Origin: Variovorax sp. EL159
Lineage (GTDB): Bacteria; Pseudomonadota; Gammaproteobacteria; Burkholderiales; Burkholderiaceae_C
DNA length: 64,000 nt
NCBI RefSeq assembly: GCF_900100965.1
Contig: NZ_FMUJ01000003.1
Coordinates: 682,001 to 746,000 of the forward strand
Direction of reading: 5' to 3'
Shown: positions 8,502 to 18,425 of the stretch, in pieces
Numbering within the stretch: the first letter of the stretch is position 1
Layout of the letters: each line of letters begins with the position of its first letter
Made by a program: the position numbers and the translations under genes
Notes under the pieces: generated by a model
The model's database searches: none
What the model was told of the DNA's origin: nothing
What the model saw: only the letters and a program-made list of their open reading frames with translations

Positions 8502-9662
8502 ATGAAGAACAGCAGCAGCACCGTCATCCCGATCACCGAGGTCGGCCATTTGCGCCCCGCCGTCGCGGTGCCCGAGGTGGCCGTGCCGGCCACCGGCCTG
8601 CTGCTCGACCGCCTCGGCCGTCCCCTGACCGACCTGCGCATCAGCGTGACCGACCGCTGCAACTTCCGCTGCAGCTACTGCATGCCGAAGGACGTGTTCG
8701 ACAAGGACTACAAGTACCTGCCGCACAGCGCGCTGCTGAGCTTCGAGGAAATGACGCGCCTGGCCCGCCTGTTCGCGGCGCACGGCGTGCGCAAGATCCG
8801 CCTGACCGGCGGCGAGCCGCTCTTGCGCAAGAACATCGAGGGGCTGATCGAACAGCTCGCCGAACTCCGCACACCCGGCGGCGAGCCGCTGGAACTCACG
8901 CTCACCACCAACGGATCGCTGCTCGCGCGCAAGGCCGCTGCCCTGAAGGCCGCCGGCCTGCGGCGCGTGACGGTGAGCCTGGACAGCCTCGACGACGCCG
9001 TGTTCCGCCACATGAACGACGTCGACTTTCCGGTGGCCGACGTGCTGGCCGGCATCGACGCCGCACGGGCCGCCGGCCTCGGGCCGATCAAGGTCAACAT
9101 GGTGGTCAAGCGCGGCGCCAACGACCAGGAGATCCTGCCGATGGCGCGCTACTTCCGCGAGCACCACGGCGGCAGCGTGGTGCTGCGCTTCATCGAATAC
9201 ATGGACGTGGGCGCCACCAACGGCTGGCGCATGGACGAGGTGCTGCCCTCGGCCGATGTCATCGCGCGCATCGCCGCCGAATTCCCGCTCGTGCCGCTCG
9301 AAGCCAGCACGCCCGGCGAAACCGCCCAGCGCTGGGCCTACGCGGACGGTGGCGGCGAAGTCGGCGTGATCAGCAGCGTGACCCAGGCCTTCTGCCACGA
9401 CTGCAGCCGCGCGCGCCTGTCGACCGAGGGCAAGCTGTACCTGTGCCTCTTCGCCAGCGCCGGCCACGACCTGCGCCCGCTGCTGCGCGGCACCGCCAGC
9501 GACGACGAGATTGCGTCCGCCATCGGCCACATCTGGCAGGGCCGTGCCGACCGCTACTCCGAGCTTCGCGCGCTGCGCGGCCCGGACAACCACCACGACG
9601 ACAGCAGCAATGCCAACGACAAGGCACCGCGCCGCGTCGAGATGAGCTACATCGGCGGATGA
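8502..9662 (+). CDS. moaA: GTP 3',8-cyclase, molybdenum cofactor biosynthesis
   Basis: Radical SAM enzyme that starts molybdopterin synthesis by cyclising GTP. The 386-aa protein has the SAM-cluster motif CNFRCSYC near residue 60, GGEPLLR in the SAM-binding region, a C-terminal second cluster (FCHDC and a third cysteine in YLCLFA) and the terminal Gly-Gly that MoaA needs for activity. The ATG at 8502 leaves a roughly 35-residue extension ahead of the conserved [15 protein letters not shown] start. Its stop overlaps the start of mobA (ATGA), so translation is coupled in a moaA-mobA-moeA operon. Confidence 0.95.
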   Translation: MKNSSSTVIPITEVGHLRPAVAVPEVAVPATGLLLDRLGRPLTDLRISVTDRCNFRCSYCMPKDVFDKDYKYLPHSALLSFEEMTRLARLFAAHGVRKIRLTGGEPLLRKNIEGLIEQLAELRTPGGEPLELTLTTNGSLLARKAAALKAAGLRRVTVSLDSLDDAVFRHMNDVDFPVADVLAGIDAARAAGLGPIKVNMVVKRGANDQEILPMARYFREHHGGSVVLRFIEYMDVGATNGWRMDEVLPSADVIARIAAEFPLVPLEASTPGETAQRWAYADGGGEVGVISSVTQAFCHDCSRARLSTEGKLYLCLFASAGHDLRPLLRGTASDDEIASAIGHIWQGRADRYSELRALRGPDNHHDDSSNANDKAPRRVEMSYIGG

Positions 9663-10318
9663 CGCAGGCGGTAGCCATGCCTGCGCATGCCATCGCACCC
9701 GCCGACATTACCGGCCTGCTGCTGGCCGGCGGACGCGGTTCGCGCATGGGCGGCGTCGACAAGGGCCTGCAGCTTTTCAACGGCGAGCCGCTGGCGCTGC
9801 ATGCGATGCGGCGGCTGGTCCCGCAGGTCGGGCCGCTCATGGTCAATGCCAACCGCAACCTGGCCGATTACGAGGCCTTCGGCGTGCCGGTATGGCCCGA
9901 CAGCGTGGCCGACTATCCGGGCCCGCTCGCGGGCTTTCTGACTGGTCTTGCGCACTGCACCACGCCCTGGCTGCTGACCGTGCCTTGCGACACGCCGCTG
10001 TTTCCGCTCGACCTGGTGGCCCGCCTCGCCGAAACGGCCGCCGCCGCCAGCGCCGAGATCGCCATGGCCAGCGCACCCGAAGCAGCAGCCGACAACGCCA
10101 CGCCGCCTTTGCTGCGCCCCCAGCCCGTCTTCTGTCTTCTGCGCGCCGACCTGCACGACAGCCTGCGCCGCTTCACCGAAGCCGGCGGCCGCAAAGTCCA
10201 CGCATGGACCGCCCAGCACCGCACCGTGGCCGTGCCCTTCGACCGGCCCGGCGATGCGCCCGACGCCTTTTTCAACGCCAACACCCTGGCTGAACTGCAA
10301 GCCCTCGAAAACCGATGA
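9659..10318 (+). CDS. mobA: Molybdenum cofactor guanylyltransferase
   Basis: Adds GMP to molybdopterin to make the dinucleotide cofactor used by DMSO-reductase-family enzymes. The 219-aa protein has the nucleotidyltransferase signature [17 protein letters not shown] near residue 20, PCDTPLFP near residue 105, and FFNANT near the C-terminus. The ATG at 9659 overlaps the moaA stop; an ATG six codons later is an alternative. It ends in an ATGA overlap with moeA. Its place between moaA and moeA supports the call. Confidence 0.93.
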   Translation: MTQAVAMPAHAIAPADITGLLLAGGRGSRMGGVDKGLQLFNGEPLALHAMRRLVPQVGPLMVNANRNLADYEAFGVPVWPDSVADYPGPLAGFLTGLAHCTTPWLLTVPCDTPLFPLDLVARLAETAAAASAEIAMASAPEAAADNATPPLLRPQPVFCLLRADLHDSLRRFTEAGGRKVHAWTAQHRTVAVPFDRPGDAPDAFFNANTLAELQALENR

Positions 10319-11631
10319 GCCGCATCGCAGACATTGCCGCCGCCCTGCCGGCCTATGACGCCGCCGACCTCAGCGTCGATGCGGTGCAGGCCTTTCTTTC
10401 GGAGCTGACCGCATCGGCAGCCGTGACGCAGCGCGAAAGCGTTCCGCTCTTCGAGGCCCTGGGCCGCGTGCTGGCCGAAGACATCGTCTCGCCCATCAGC
10501 GTGCCGCCGCACGACAACTCCGCCATGGACGGCTACGCCTTCGATGGCGCGATGCTGCCGCAGGATGCACCGATCGATGCCTCGATCTGCCTGCGCGTGG
10601 CGGGCACGGCGCTGGCCGGCTCGGCCTGGCGCGGCGCGCTCGGCGCCCACGATGCGGTCCGCATCATGACCGGCGCGATGATGCCGCCCGGCCTCGACAC
10701 CGTGATCCCGCAGGAGTTCTGCAACGTCGAAGACGACCGCGTGAGCTTTCCGGCCAAGGTGCTGCGCCGCGGCGACAACCGCCGCTTCACCGGCGAAGAC
10801 CTGATGAAAGGCCAGGCCGCACTGCGCCGCGGCGAGCGGCTCTCGCCCGCCGCGCTCGGCATGGTCGCCAGCCTGGGCCTGGCCAGCGTGCCCGTGCTGC
10901 GGCGGCTGCGCGTTGCCTGCTTCTCGACCGGCGACGAAATCCTGAGCCTTGGCGATGCGCCGCGCGAAGGCGCCGTGTACGACAGCAACCGCTACACCGT
11001 GTTCGGCCTGCTGGCGCGGCTGGGCTGCGAAGTGATCGACCTCGGCCTCGTGCGCGACGACCCCGCCACGCTGGCCGCCACGCTGCAACGCGCCGCACGC
11101 GAGGCCGACGCCATCATCACCAGCGGTGGCGTCAGCGCCGGCGCGGCCGACCACACGCGCGACGTGATGCAGCAATTGGGCGACATGGCCTTCTGGCGCG
11201 TGGCGATGCGGCCCGGACGGCCGCTGGCCGTGGGGTTGATTCCGCGCGATGAAGCCCCGTCACAGCAGCCAGCGGTGCTGTTCGGCCTGCCCGGCAACCC
11301 GGTCGCGGTGATGGTGACCTTCCTGGCCTTCGTGCGGCCGGCGCTGCTGCGCATGATGGGCTGCCACGAGGCCGCAGCCGCACCGCCGCCGTTGCTGCGG
11401 GCACGCAGCGCAAGCGCGATCCGCAAGAAGCCGGGCCGCACCGAGTACCAGCGCGGATTCGTCAAGGCGGTGGCGGGCGCATTGCCCGAGGTGTGCGTTG
11501 CGGGCAACCAGGGCTCGGGCGTCTTGAGCTCGATGCTCGAAGCCAACGGGCTCGTGGTGCTGCATCACGACCAGGGCCCCGTCGCGGCGGGCGACGAGGT
11601 GGACGTGATGATGTTCGACGGCTGTATCTAG
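10315..11631 (+). CDS. moeA: Molybdopterin molybdotransferase
   Basis: Inserts molybdenum into adenylylated molybdopterin. The 438-aa protein is of normal length and shows the MoeA pattern: [10 protein letters not shown] near residue 65, [16 protein letters not shown] near 120, [15 protein letters not shown] near 270 and [13 protein letters not shown] near 325. It is translationally coupled to mobA by an ATGA overlap. The second copy of the dispersed repeat begins 3 nt after its stop. Confidence 0.94.
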   Translation: MSRIADIAAALPAYDAADLSVDAVQAFLSELTASAAVTQRESVPLFEALGRVLAEDIVSPISVPPHDNSAMDGYAFDGAMLPQDAPIDASICLRVAGTALAGSAWRGALGAHDAVRIMTGAMMPPGLDTVIPQEFCNVEDDRVSFPAKVLRRGDNRRFTGEDLMKGQAALRRGERLSPAALGMVASLGLASVPVLRRLRVACFSTGDEILSLGDAPREGAVYDSNRYTVFGLLARLGCEVIDLGLVRDDPATLAATLQRAAREADAIITSGGVSAGAADHTRDVMQQLGDMAFWRVAMRPGRPLAVGLIPRDEAPSQQPAVLFGLPGNPVAVMVTFLAFVRPALLRMMGCHEAAAAPPPLLRARSASAIRKKPGRTEYQRGFVKAVAGALPEVCVAGNQGSGVLSSMLEANGLVVLHHDQGPVAAGDEVDVMMFDGCI

Positions 11632-11634
11632 GTA

Positions 11635-11699
11635 CTCCCCCAGGCTTCGCGCACTTCGTGTCGCTTCGCCAACCCCCTCGCCGGGGGCAACACCCGCGG
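11635..11699 (+). repeat. 65-bp dispersed intergenic repeat, copy 2
   Basis: Matches copy 1 at 4497-4561 at 59 of 65 positions, same orientation and no gaps. It starts 3 nt after the moeA stop and lies ahead of the convergent rnhA gene. The bases that follow (11692-11726) extend it into a longer imperfect hairpin with CCGCGG at both ends, which is not shared by copy 1. Confidence 0.75.
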
Positions 11700-11751
11700 T
11701 CCGGCAGAGCCGGTTCCGCGGTGTTCCACGAACGAGCCAGGGCTCAATCGA

Positions 11752-12234
11752 TCAGATGCGTCCCAATGCCTTGTCAACGCCCTTGTTGGCCAGCATGTCG
11801 GCGCGCTCGTTGCCCGGATCGCCCGAATGGCCCTTGACCCAGCGCCATTCGATCTGGTGACCGCCCTCGGCCACCAGCTTGTCGAGCCGCTGCCAGAGCT
11901 CGACGTTCTTCACGGGCTGCTTGCCGGCGGTCATCCAGCCCTTGGCCTTCCAGCCGCGAATCCATTCGGTGATGCCCTTGCGCACGTACTGGCTGTCCAG
12001 GTACAGCAGCACCTTGCAGGGCCGCTTGAGGGCGGCAAGGCCCTCGATGACGGCCGTCAGCTCCATGCGGTTGTTGGTGGTGTTGAGTTCACCGCCGAAC
12101 AGGTCCTTTTCGGTGGCGCCCGACTTGAGCCATGCGCCCCAGCCTCCCGGGCCCGGATTGCCCTTGCACGCGCCATCGGTGTAGATCACGACTTCATTCA
12201 AACTGGCTTTTCCTTCTGCTTTCGATTCGATCAT
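11752..12234 (-). CDS. rnhA: Ribonuclease HI
   Basis: Degrades RNA in RNA-DNA hybrids. The 160-aa protein has all four acidic catalytic residues in their usual settings: [29 protein letters not shown] and NERADMLA. The ATG at 12234 gives about 13 residues ahead of the conserved core; the region upstream of it is a run of GAAT repeats. It follows the methyltransferase gene by 19 nt on the same strand, and the two may be cotranscribed. Confidence 0.95.
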   Translation of the reverse strand: MIESKAEGKASLNEVVIYTDGACKGNPGPGGWGAWLKSGATEKDLFGGELNTTNNRMELTAVIEGLAALKRPCKVLLYLDSQYVRKGITEWIRGWKAKGWMTAGKQPVKNVELWQRLDKLVAEGGHQIEWRWVKGHSGDPGNERADMLANKGVDKALGRI

Positions 12235-12253
12235 TCATTCAATTCATTCGTCT

Positions 12254-13024
12254 TCAATTCTTGCCGGCCTCATGGCGATGCACCTTGCCGGCGATGGGCA
12301 CGGGGGCCGTTGCGCGGGCGCCGGCGCGGCGCCAGTCGGCGCTCAGCAGGCGCATGCCGCGCACCCGCTTGACCGCAACCAGGAAGTACGCCGCGCCAAA
12401 GATCGGCCACCAGCGCTCGCCGGCCGCGTCCATCCAGCGCGAACGCTCCAGCCAGGCTTCGCTGCGCACGGCCGGCCGGTAGATGCCGAAGCGGCCCGAT
12501 TCCACCTCGAAGCTCAGCAGCCGCAGCCAGTCGCGCATGCGCCAGTAGCCGATGAACTCCCCGCCTTCCGGCAGGAACAGGTCGCCGATACCGAGCTTGC
12601 GGTAGATGTGCGCGCGGCGCTGCCGCATGCCCCAGAGGCTGGTCGGGTTCAGCCCGCAGATCACCACGCGGCCCTCCGGCACCAGCACCCGCTCGACCTC
12701 GCGCAGCGTGGCGTGCGGGTCGGGGCTCAGCTCCAGCGCATGCGGCATCACCACCAGGTCGAGGCTGTTGGCCGCGAACGGCAGCGCCGCGAAGTCGGCC
12801 AGCAGCGTCGCCTTGCCGGCCCGGGCCGAGTCGTCCAGCGCCAGCCAGCGGTGCGGCATGCGGTTGGCGCGCAGGCCATCGACCTCCGCCGCGCCCAGCT
12901 GCAGCGCGTGGTAGCCGAACACATCGGCCACCGCCTGGTCGAACTGGGCCTGCTCCCACGCCAGCAGGTAGCGGCCGGGGGGGGTCGCGAACCAATCCTG
13001 CAAACCTATAATTTGACCGCTCAT
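12254..13024 (-). CDS. Class I SAM-dependent methyltransferase-like protein
   Basis: A 256-aa protein of the methyltransferase type-11 group often found next to gloB and rnhA in this family of bacteria; target unknown. The post-I region reads [38 protein letters not shown], cut here in sense into the usual motif II/III pattern, whereas the glycine-rich SAM motif I is weak. Its ATG at 13024 overlaps the gloB start on the other strand. The first codons (GGT CAA ATT ATA GGT TTG) are AT-rich and unlike the rest of the gene, because they hold the gloB -10 box. Function and even catalytic activity remain uncertain. Confidence 0.8.
   Translation of the reverse strand: MSGQIIGLQDWFATPPGRYLLAWEQAQFDQAVADVFGYHALQLGAAEVDGLRANRMPHRWLALDDSARAGKATLLADFAALPFAANSLDLVVMPHALELSPDPHATLREVERVLVPEGRVVICGLNPTSLWGMRQRRAHIYRKLGIGDLFLPEGGEFIGYWRMRDWLRLLSFEVESGRFGIYRPAVRSEAWLERSRWMDAAGERWWPIFGAAYFLVAVKRVRGMRLLSADWRRAGARATAPVPIAGKVHRHEAGKN
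13007..13012 (+). promoter_or_regulatory. Consensus -10 box (TATAAT) for gloB
   Basis: A perfect TATAAT lies only 10 nt before the gloB ATG, so the transcript would begin about 13019 and be leaderless or nearly so. The region 17 bp upstream lacks a good TTGACA. The box is inside codons 5-6 of the opposing methyltransferase gene and forces a rare ATA codon there. Confidence 0.5.
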
Positions 13025-13802
13025 GACCCTCGTTCCGCTGCCCGCCTTCGCTGACAACTACATCTGGATGCTGCACGACGGACCCAACGCAATCGTGGTG
13101 GACCCGGGCGATGCCCAACCGGTGTTCGACGCGCTGGCGCGCCACAAGCTGCAGCTGGCCGCGATTCTAGTCACGCACCACCATGCCGATCACACCGGCG
13201 GCGTGGCCGCGCTGCACGCCGCCACGGGCGCACCGGTGTGGGGCCCCGCACGCGAACGCATCCCGGAGCCCTTCACGCCGCTTTCGCAAGGCGACACCGC
13301 CGAGGTGCTCGGCCTGCGCTTCCAGGTCATCGACGTGCCGGGCCACACGGCCGGCCACATCGCCTACTTCCTGCCGGCAACGGCGGGACAGGCGCCACTG
13401 CTGTTCTGCGGCGACACGCTGTTCTCCGGCGGCTGCGGCCGCCTGTTCGAGGGCACGCCCGCGCAGATGCTGGCCTCGCTCGATGCGCTCGCGGCGCTGC
13501 CGGGCGACACGCGCGTGTGCTGTGCCCACGAATACACACTTGCTAACCTGCGTTTCGCTCGTGCGGTGGAACCCGCCAACGACGATCTGACTCACTACAA
13601 CGCGCGCTGCGAAAGCCTGCGCGCACAGGGGCAGCCCACACTGCCGTCGCAACTGGCGACTGAACGCCGGATCAACCCCTTTCTTCGCAGCCGCGAAGCC
13701 ACCGTCCTTCGAGCGGTGCGTGCCCATGCCGAGCTTTCTGCCGATGCAGGCGAAGCCGATGTGTTTGCCGCACTGCGCCAATGGAAAAACGACTTCCGAT
13801 GA
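13023..13802 (+). CDS. gloB: Hydroxyacylglutathione hydrolase (glyoxalase II)
   Basis: Hydrolyses S-lactoylglutathione in methylglyoxal detoxification. The 259-aa metallo-beta-lactamase-fold protein has the THHHADH metal motif near residue 52, the HTAGH segment, [13 protein letters not shown] and CCAHEYT, plus the substrate-binding C-terminal part with NPFLR. The start [15 protein letters not shown] is typical of GloB, which supports the ATG at 13023 despite its two-base overlap with the divergent methyltransferase start. The stop overlaps the lytic transglycosylase start (ATGA). Confidence 0.94.
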   Translation: MTLVPLPAFADNYIWMLHDGPNAIVVDPGDAQPVFDALARHKLQLAAILVTHHHADHTGGVAALHAATGAPVWGPARERIPEPFTPLSQGDTAEVLGLRFQVIDVPGHTAGHIAYFLPATAGQAPLLFCGDTLFSGGCGRLFEGTPAQMLASLDALAALPGDTRVCCAHEYTLANLRFARAVEPANDDLTHYNARCESLRAQGQPTLPSQLATERRINPFLRSREATVLRAVRAHAELSADAGEADVFAALRQWKNDFR

Positions 13803-15409
13803 AATTTATCGCTGCCACCTGCCTTGCAGGTTCACTGGTGCTCGCGGGCTGCGCGACCACGAACAACAGCTCCACACCCTCTTCGACCTCTCCCCAAGCC
13901 GCAGGCAGCACCTCTCCGGTCTACCCGCGCGACGCCCTCACCCCCCTTTCGAGCAGCCAGGCTCATTCGCAGAGCGTGGTCACGCTCGCGCCGCCGGTCG
14001 ACATGTGGGACCGCATCCGCCGTGGCTTCAAGATGCCCAACCTCGACAACGACATGGTGCGTGATCGCGAGCAGTGGTATGCCAGCCGGCCCGACTACAT
14101 CCAGCGCATGACCGAGCGCTCGAACAAGTACATCTTCCACATCGTCGAGGAACTCGAGCGGCGCAACATGCCGACCGAACTGGCCCTGCTGCCCTACATC
14201 GAGAGCGCATTCAATCCGCAGGCCATCTCGAGCGCGCGCGCCGCCGGCATGTGGCAGTTCATGCCCGCCACCGGCACCGACTTCGACCTGAAGCAGAACA
14301 TCTTCCGCGACGACCGCCGCGACGTGCTGGCCTCGACGCGCGCCGCGCTCGACTACCTGCAAAAGCTCTACGGCATGTTCGGCGACTGGCAACTCGCCCT
14401 GGCCGCCTACAACTGGGGCGAAGGCAGCGTGAGCCGCGCCATCGCCAAGAACCAGCGCTTGGGCCTGCCCACCACCTACAGCGACCTCACCATGCCCGCC
14501 GAGACGCGCATGTACGTGCCCAAGCTGCAGGCGGTGAAGAACATCGTGGCCAATCCGCAGGCGTTCAACACCGAACTGCCGCTGATCGCCAACCACCCCT
14601 ACTTCCAGACCGTCACGCTCACGCGCGACCTCGACGTCGAACTGGCGGCCAAGCTGGCCGACGTGCGGCTCGAAGACTTCCGCGCGCTCAACCCGGCCGC
14701 GCACAAGCCGGTGCTGATCGCCGCCGGCACACCGCAGATCCTGCTGCCGTGGGACAACGCGGCCGTGTTCCAGCGCAACTTCGATGCCTATGCGCAAGGC
14801 CAGTACGCCAGCTGGACGGCCTGGGTGGTGCCCACCACCATGACGGTCGCCGACGCGGCCCAGCGCTCGGGCATGAGCGAGAGCGACCTGCGCGCAATCA
14901 ACAACGTGCCGCCGCGCATGCTCATCAAGGCGGGCTCGACACTCATCGTGCCGCGCGGCGCCCGCGTCAAGGAAGACGTGGCCGCCGTGGTGGCCGACGA
15001 GGGCCACCTGAGCTTCCAACCCGAGATCGTCAACCGCCGCACGACCGTCAAGGCCGGACGCAACGACAACGTGGCAAGCATCGCGCGCCGCTACAACCTC
15101 AAGCCCACCAACGTCGCCGAATGGAACGACGTGAAGCCGAACCATGCCTTCAAGCGTGGCTACAGCGTGGTGGTGTATCTGCCGGTTCGTGCGACGGTCG
15201 CGGCCCGTGCGGGTGCCGGCGTGTCGGTGGCTGCCCGCGGCGGCCACACGGCGGCACCTCCCGCCAAGCGCGGTGGCGCGGCGCCGGCGAAGGCAGCCGC
15301 CTCGCGTGGCGGCCAGATCGTGAAGGTGCCCGCCAGCAGCAAGCAGCAGGTCGTGCGCGAAAAGCGCGGCGGCACGCCAGTCAAGACGCCGGCGAAGAAG
15401 AAGCACTGA
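13799..15409 (+). CDS. mltD: Membrane-bound lytic murein transglycosylase D-like lipoprotein with LysM repeats
   Basis: Cleaves peptidoglycan glycan strands to 1,6-anhydro ends. The 536-aa protein begins with a lipoprotein signal (lipobox LAGC near residue 17). The SLT catalytic domain spans about residues 105-230, with the catalytic Glu in [10 protein letters not shown] and the conserved AAGMWQFMP and AAYNWGEGS blocks. Two LysM modules follow, about residues 340-390 and 415-465, then a lysine-, arginine- and alanine-rich tail of about 70 residues that may bind the wall or nucleic acid-like polyanions. It is coupled to gloB by an ATGA overlap. An upstream in-frame ATG would spoil the signal peptide. 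Confidence 0.92.
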   Translation: MKFIAATCLAGSLVLAGCATTNNSSTPSSTSPQAAGSTSPVYPRDALTPLSSSQAHSQSVVTLAPPVDMWDRIRRGFKMPNLDNDMVRDREQWYASRPDYIQRMTERSNKYIFHIVEELERRNMPTELALLPYIESAFNPQAISSARAAGMWQFMPATGTDFDLKQNIFRDDRRDVLASTRAALDYLQKLYGMFGDWQLALAAYNWGEGSVSRAIAKNQRLGLPTTYSDLTMPAETRMYVPKLQAVKNIVANPQAFNTELPLIANHPYFQTVTLTRDLDVELAAKLADVRLEDFRALNPAAHKPVLIAAGTPQILLPWDNAAVFQRNFDAYAQGQYASWTAWVVPTTMTVADAAQRSGMSESDLRAINNVPPRMLIKAGSTLIVPRGARVKEDVAAVVADEGHLSFQPEIVNRRTTVKAGRNDNVASIARRYNLKPTNVAEWNDVKPNHAFKRGYSVVVYLPVRATVAARAGAGVSVAARGGHTAAPPAKRGGAAPAKAAASRGGQIVKVPASSKQQVVREKRGGTPVKTPAKKKH

Positions 15410-15413
15410 CGCG

Positions 15414-15442
15414 AAAAACCTGCCGGGCACAGCCCTGGCAGG
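15414..15442 (-). terminator. Intrinsic terminator after ltrA
   Basis: On the minus strand the stem CCTGCC-AGGGC pairs with GCCC-GGCAGG around a short loop and is followed by five Ts. It lies 14 nt beyond the ltrA stop. On the plus strand the same hairpin follows mltD but lacks a T run. Confidence 0.6.
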
Positions 15443-15455
15443 CATCGGACGACAT

Positions 15456-16649
15456 TCAGTGCTGCGGGTGCGACTCCGCAGCCCACGCCCGGCGACGCAC
15501 CACGGCCTCCAGTGCCGCCACGGCGATCATCACCACCGTCGTGAGCGTGCCCACCACCAGCATCGACAGGTGCGGCGCGAAGATCGCCAGCACCGCAAGC
15601 AAGGCCAGCCCGTAGAGGTGCGACTGCGGCAAGAAGCCACGCACCACCCGCTTGAACAGCGCGTTGCCGAACAGGTAGAGCGCCGGCCCGCCGAGCAGGG
15701 CTCCGAGGTACTTCCACTCCGCGTGGTGCGACCCCTCGCCGATCACCAGTTCATCGGCCACCGCCGACACGATGATGCCGGCCACCAGGATCACGTGCGT
15801 GTAGTGAAACTTGGCACCGACGCCACCGGGGTCGCTCGAGTGCTCGATGACGTGCGTGGCCTCTTTCGCGCTGGTGTCGAAGTACATCCACCACATGGCC
15901 AGGCTGCCCGCGAAGCTCACTAGCAGCGCGAACAGATCCATCGAATGCCATTCGGCGTGATGCCCGAATGCGATGCCGGTGGCCAGCACCGATTCGCCCA
16001 GCGCCACGATCACGAACAGCTGGCAACGCTCGGCCAGATGGCCGCCGTCGATCGTCCAGTCGGCCGTCGACGAACGCCCCAGCCCCGGAAACCGCAGCCC
16101 GATCATCGGCGCGATGTATTCGCACAGCACGCCGCCGAACCACAGGGCCAGGCGCGTCTGCCCTTCCGCAAAGCCACCTGCGATCCAGAACACCGCGGCC
16201 ACGCAGTTCCAGGCCAGCAGGCGCCGGAAGTTGGGTGCCAACGCGTGGTTGCGCCCGACCGCGATCAGCATGCAGAGCGTGCGGCCGACCTGGATGCCCG
16301 CGAAGCACAGCGCAAAGACCAAGCCTCGTTCGGCGAAGGCACCGGGCAGGGCCGAAGCCATCGCCAATGCCAGCAGCATGATTCCGAACAGGACGCCCCG
16401 GATGCGCAGCGTGCCGGGGTTGAACCAGTTGGTCGCCCAGGCCGTGTACTGCCAGCCGAGCCAGACCGCGAACCACATCACCAGCGTCTGAAGCGCGCCA
16501 AGCAGCGTCAGGTGGTCCAGCAGGTAGTGGGACAGTTGCGTGACTGAAAACGCATAGACCAGATCGAAGAAAAGCTCTTCGTTCAAGACCCTGGCCGACT
16601 CGCCACGCCTGCGCAAGGTGCTCGCGCGTTCATTCTTGTTGTGTTTCAA
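15456..16649 (-). CDS. Low temperature requirement A (LtrA) family membrane protein
   Basis: A 397-aa integral membrane protein with about ten hydrophobic helices. The N-terminus contains the family signature ELFFDLVYAFSVTQLSH. LtrA proteins were named from cold-sensitive Listeria mutants; the molecular role is unknown. The start is a TTG at 16649, supported by GGGGGTG six bases upstream. A second family motif, ERCQLFVIVALGES, lies near residue 210. It sits between the lytic transglycosylase (convergent) and the ABC permease gene (same strand, about 86 nt away), and no functional link is apparent. Confidence 0.85.
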   Translation of the reverse strand: MKHNKNERASTLRRRGESARVLNEELFFDLVYAFSVTQLSHYLLDHLTLLGALQTLVMWFAVWLGWQYTAWATNWFNPGTLRIRGVLFGIMLLALAMASALPGAFAERGLVFALCFAGIQVGRTLCMLIAVGRNHALAPNFRRLLAWNCVAAVFWIAGGFAEGQTRLALWFGGVLCEYIAPMIGLRFPGLGRSSTADWTIDGGHLAERCQLFVIVALGESVLATGIAFGHHAEWHSMDLFALLVSFAGSLAMWWMYFDTSAKEATHVIEHSSDPGGVGAKFHYTHVILVAGIIVSAVADELVIGEGSHHAEWKYLGALLGGPALYLFGNALFKRVVRGFLPQSHLYGLALLAVLAIFAPHLSMLVVGTLTTVVMIAVAALEAVVRRRAWAAESHPQH

Positions 16650-16735
16650 GATTCACCCCCATAAGTCGTTGTTGCGCCCCCCGGCGCGGGCGCGATCATC
16701 GCACGGTGAGGGCTCTGGGCCGATACGCCCGGGCG

Positions 16736-17566
16736 CTACAACTTCTCGGTTTCGCCCGTCTTGGGCTGCCACTTCATGAGGCGCTTTTCGATCAGACCGA
16801 CGACGCCATCGAGCACCAGCGCAAAGGCCGTGAGCACCACGATGCCGGCGAACACAGTGTTGACGTCGAAGGTCCCTTCGGCCTGCAGGATCAGGTAGCC
16901 CACGCCCCGCGCCGAGCCCAGGTACTCGCCCACCACCGCGCCCACGAAGGCCAGGCCGACGGAGGTGTGCAGGCTCGAGAACACCCAGCTCGTCGCGCTC
17001 GGCAGGTACACCGTGCGCAGCAACTGCCGCTGGTTGGCACCCAGCATCTTCGCGTTGGCCAGCACCACCGGGCTGACTTCGCGCACGCCTTGGTAGACGT
17101 TGAAGAACACGATGAAGAACACCAGCGTGACCGCCAGCGCCACCTTGCTCCAGATGCCCAGGCCGAACCACAGCGCGAAGATGGGCGCCAGGATCACGCG
17201 CGGCATCGAGTTGGCGGCCTTGATGTAAGGGTCGAGGATCATGCTCGCCGTGGGCGCGAGCGCCAGCCAGAGCCCGCAGGCCAGCCCCAGCACGGTGCCG
17301 ATGCCGAAGGCCAGCACCGTCTCGAGCAGCGTGGTGCCCAGGTGCAGGTAGATGTCGGCGTTGCCCTTCAGCCCTTCGGGAAACAGCGCGTTGGGTGACA
17401 CCTCGAACGGCAGGAACCAGCTCCAGATGCGCCCCGCCACCTGGATCGGCTCGCCGACGAAGAAGGCGAACTGCTGATTGCGTGAAGCCAGGTGCCACGC
17501 CACCAGGATCACCACCAGCAATGCCAGTTGCCAGATGCGCGCGTTGCGTTCATTGAGGCGCGACAT
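16736..17566 (-). CDS. ABC transporter permease, NitT/TauT (SsuC-like) family
   Basis: Inner-membrane subunit of an importer for a small organic anion or sulfonate-like compound. The 276-aa protein has six predicted helices and the permease signature around residues 190-215 (ANAKMLGANQRQLLRTVYLP, the EAA-type loop that contacts the ATPase). The start ATG shares one base with the stop of the ATPase gene (TGATG), so the genes are translationally coupled. Substrate cannot be told from sequence. Confidence 0.9.
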   Translation of the reverse strand: MSRLNERNARIWQLALLVVILVAWHLASRNQQFAFFVGEPIQVAGRIWSWFLPFEVSPNALFPEGLKGNADIYLHLGTTLLETVLAFGIGTVLGLACGLWLALAPTASMILDPYIKAANSMPRVILAPIFALWFGLGIWSKVALAVTLVFFIVFFNVYQGVREVSPVVLANAKMLGANQRQLLRTVYLPSATSWVFSSLHTSVGLAFVGAVVGEYLGSARGVGYLILQAEGTFDVNTVFAGIVVLTAFALVLDGVVGLIEKRLMKWQPKTGETEKL

Positions 17567-18381
17567 CACGCGGCCTTCTTCAGTTGCTGCGCGTAGCCCT
17601 TGAGCACCTCGTCGCGCAGTACTTCCCAGATCTGGGTGTGCAGTTCGACGAAGCGCGGCTGCGTGCGAACCTCTGCCACGTCGCGCGGGCGCGCAAGGTC
17701 GATGGCGAACTCGCCGATCGGATGCGTCGCCGGGCCGGCCGACAACACCACCACGCGGTCGCTCATTGCAATCGCCTCGTCGAGGTCGTGCGTGATGAAC
17801 AGCACGGCCTTCTTCTTCGCGCTCCAGAGTTCCAGCACCTCGTTTTCCATCAACTGGCGCGTCTGGATGTCGAGTGCGCTGAAGGGCTCGTCCATGAGGA
17901 TGATGTCGGGGTCGAGCACCAGCGTCTGCGCCAGTGCCACGCGCTTGCGCATCCCGCCCGAGAGCTGGTGCGGGTAGCGGTCGCCGAAGCCCGAAAGCCC
18001 CACGCGCGACAGCCACGCCTCGGCCTGCTTGCGTGCTTCGGCATCGGGCACGCCGCGGTACTGCAGGCCCACCATCACGTTGTCGATGGCGCTGCGCCAC
18101 GGCATCAGCGCCTCGGTCTGGAACATATAGCCGGCGCGTGCATTGACGCCCGAGAGCGTCTTTCCGAAGATATTCACCGTGCCGGAAGACGGTTCAAGCA
18201 GGCCGGCTCCCACGTTCAGCAGTGTCGACTTGCCGCAGCCCGTGGGCCCGACCACCGAGACGAACTCCCCGGCCCGGATGCGCAGCGTGGTGTCGGCCAC
18301 GGCCGTGTAGCGCTGACCCGGATCGTCCTTCGAGTGAAAGGTGCAACTGATGGAGAGAAGTTCGAGGGCGTAGTCGGACAT
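17566..18381 (-). CDS. ABC transporter ATP-binding protein, NitT/TauT family
   Basis: Energises the importer. The 271-aa protein has Walker A GPTGCGKST near residue 42, the Q-loop in MFQTEALMPW, the signature LSGGMRKRVALAQ and Walker B DIILMDEPFSALD, then the H-loop HDLDEA. It overlaps the permease gene by one base. It starts only a few bases after an intrinsic terminator that follows the substrate-binding protein gene, so it should be made at a lower level than that protein. Confidence 0.92.
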   Translation of the reverse strand: MSDYALELLSISCTFHSKDDPGQRYTAVADTTLRIRAGEFVSVVGPTGCGKSTLLNVGAGLLEPSSGTVNIFGKTLSGVNARAGYMFQTEALMPWRSAIDNVMVGLQYRGVPDAEARKQAEAWLSRVGLSGFGDRYPHQLSGGMRKRVALAQTLVLDPDIILMDEPFSALDIQTRQLMENEVLELWSAKKKAVLFITHDLDEAIAMSDRVVVLSAGPATHPIGEFAIDLARPRDVAEVRTQPRFVELHTQIWEVLRDEVLKGYAQQLKKAA

Positions 18382-18386
18382 GGCAT

Positions 18387-18409
18387 AAAAAACCCGGCCT
18401 GGGCCGGGT
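18387..18409 (-). terminator. Intercistronic intrinsic terminator in the ABC operon
   Basis: On the minus strand ACCCGGCC pairs with GGCCGGGT and is followed immediately by six Ts. It lies between the substrate-binding protein stop (18426) and the ATPase start (18381), only 6 nt from the latter. It is best read as a partial terminator that lowers expression of the downstream ATPase and permease. Confidence 0.75.
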
Positions 18410-18425
18410 CGCGGGACGTTCGCAG

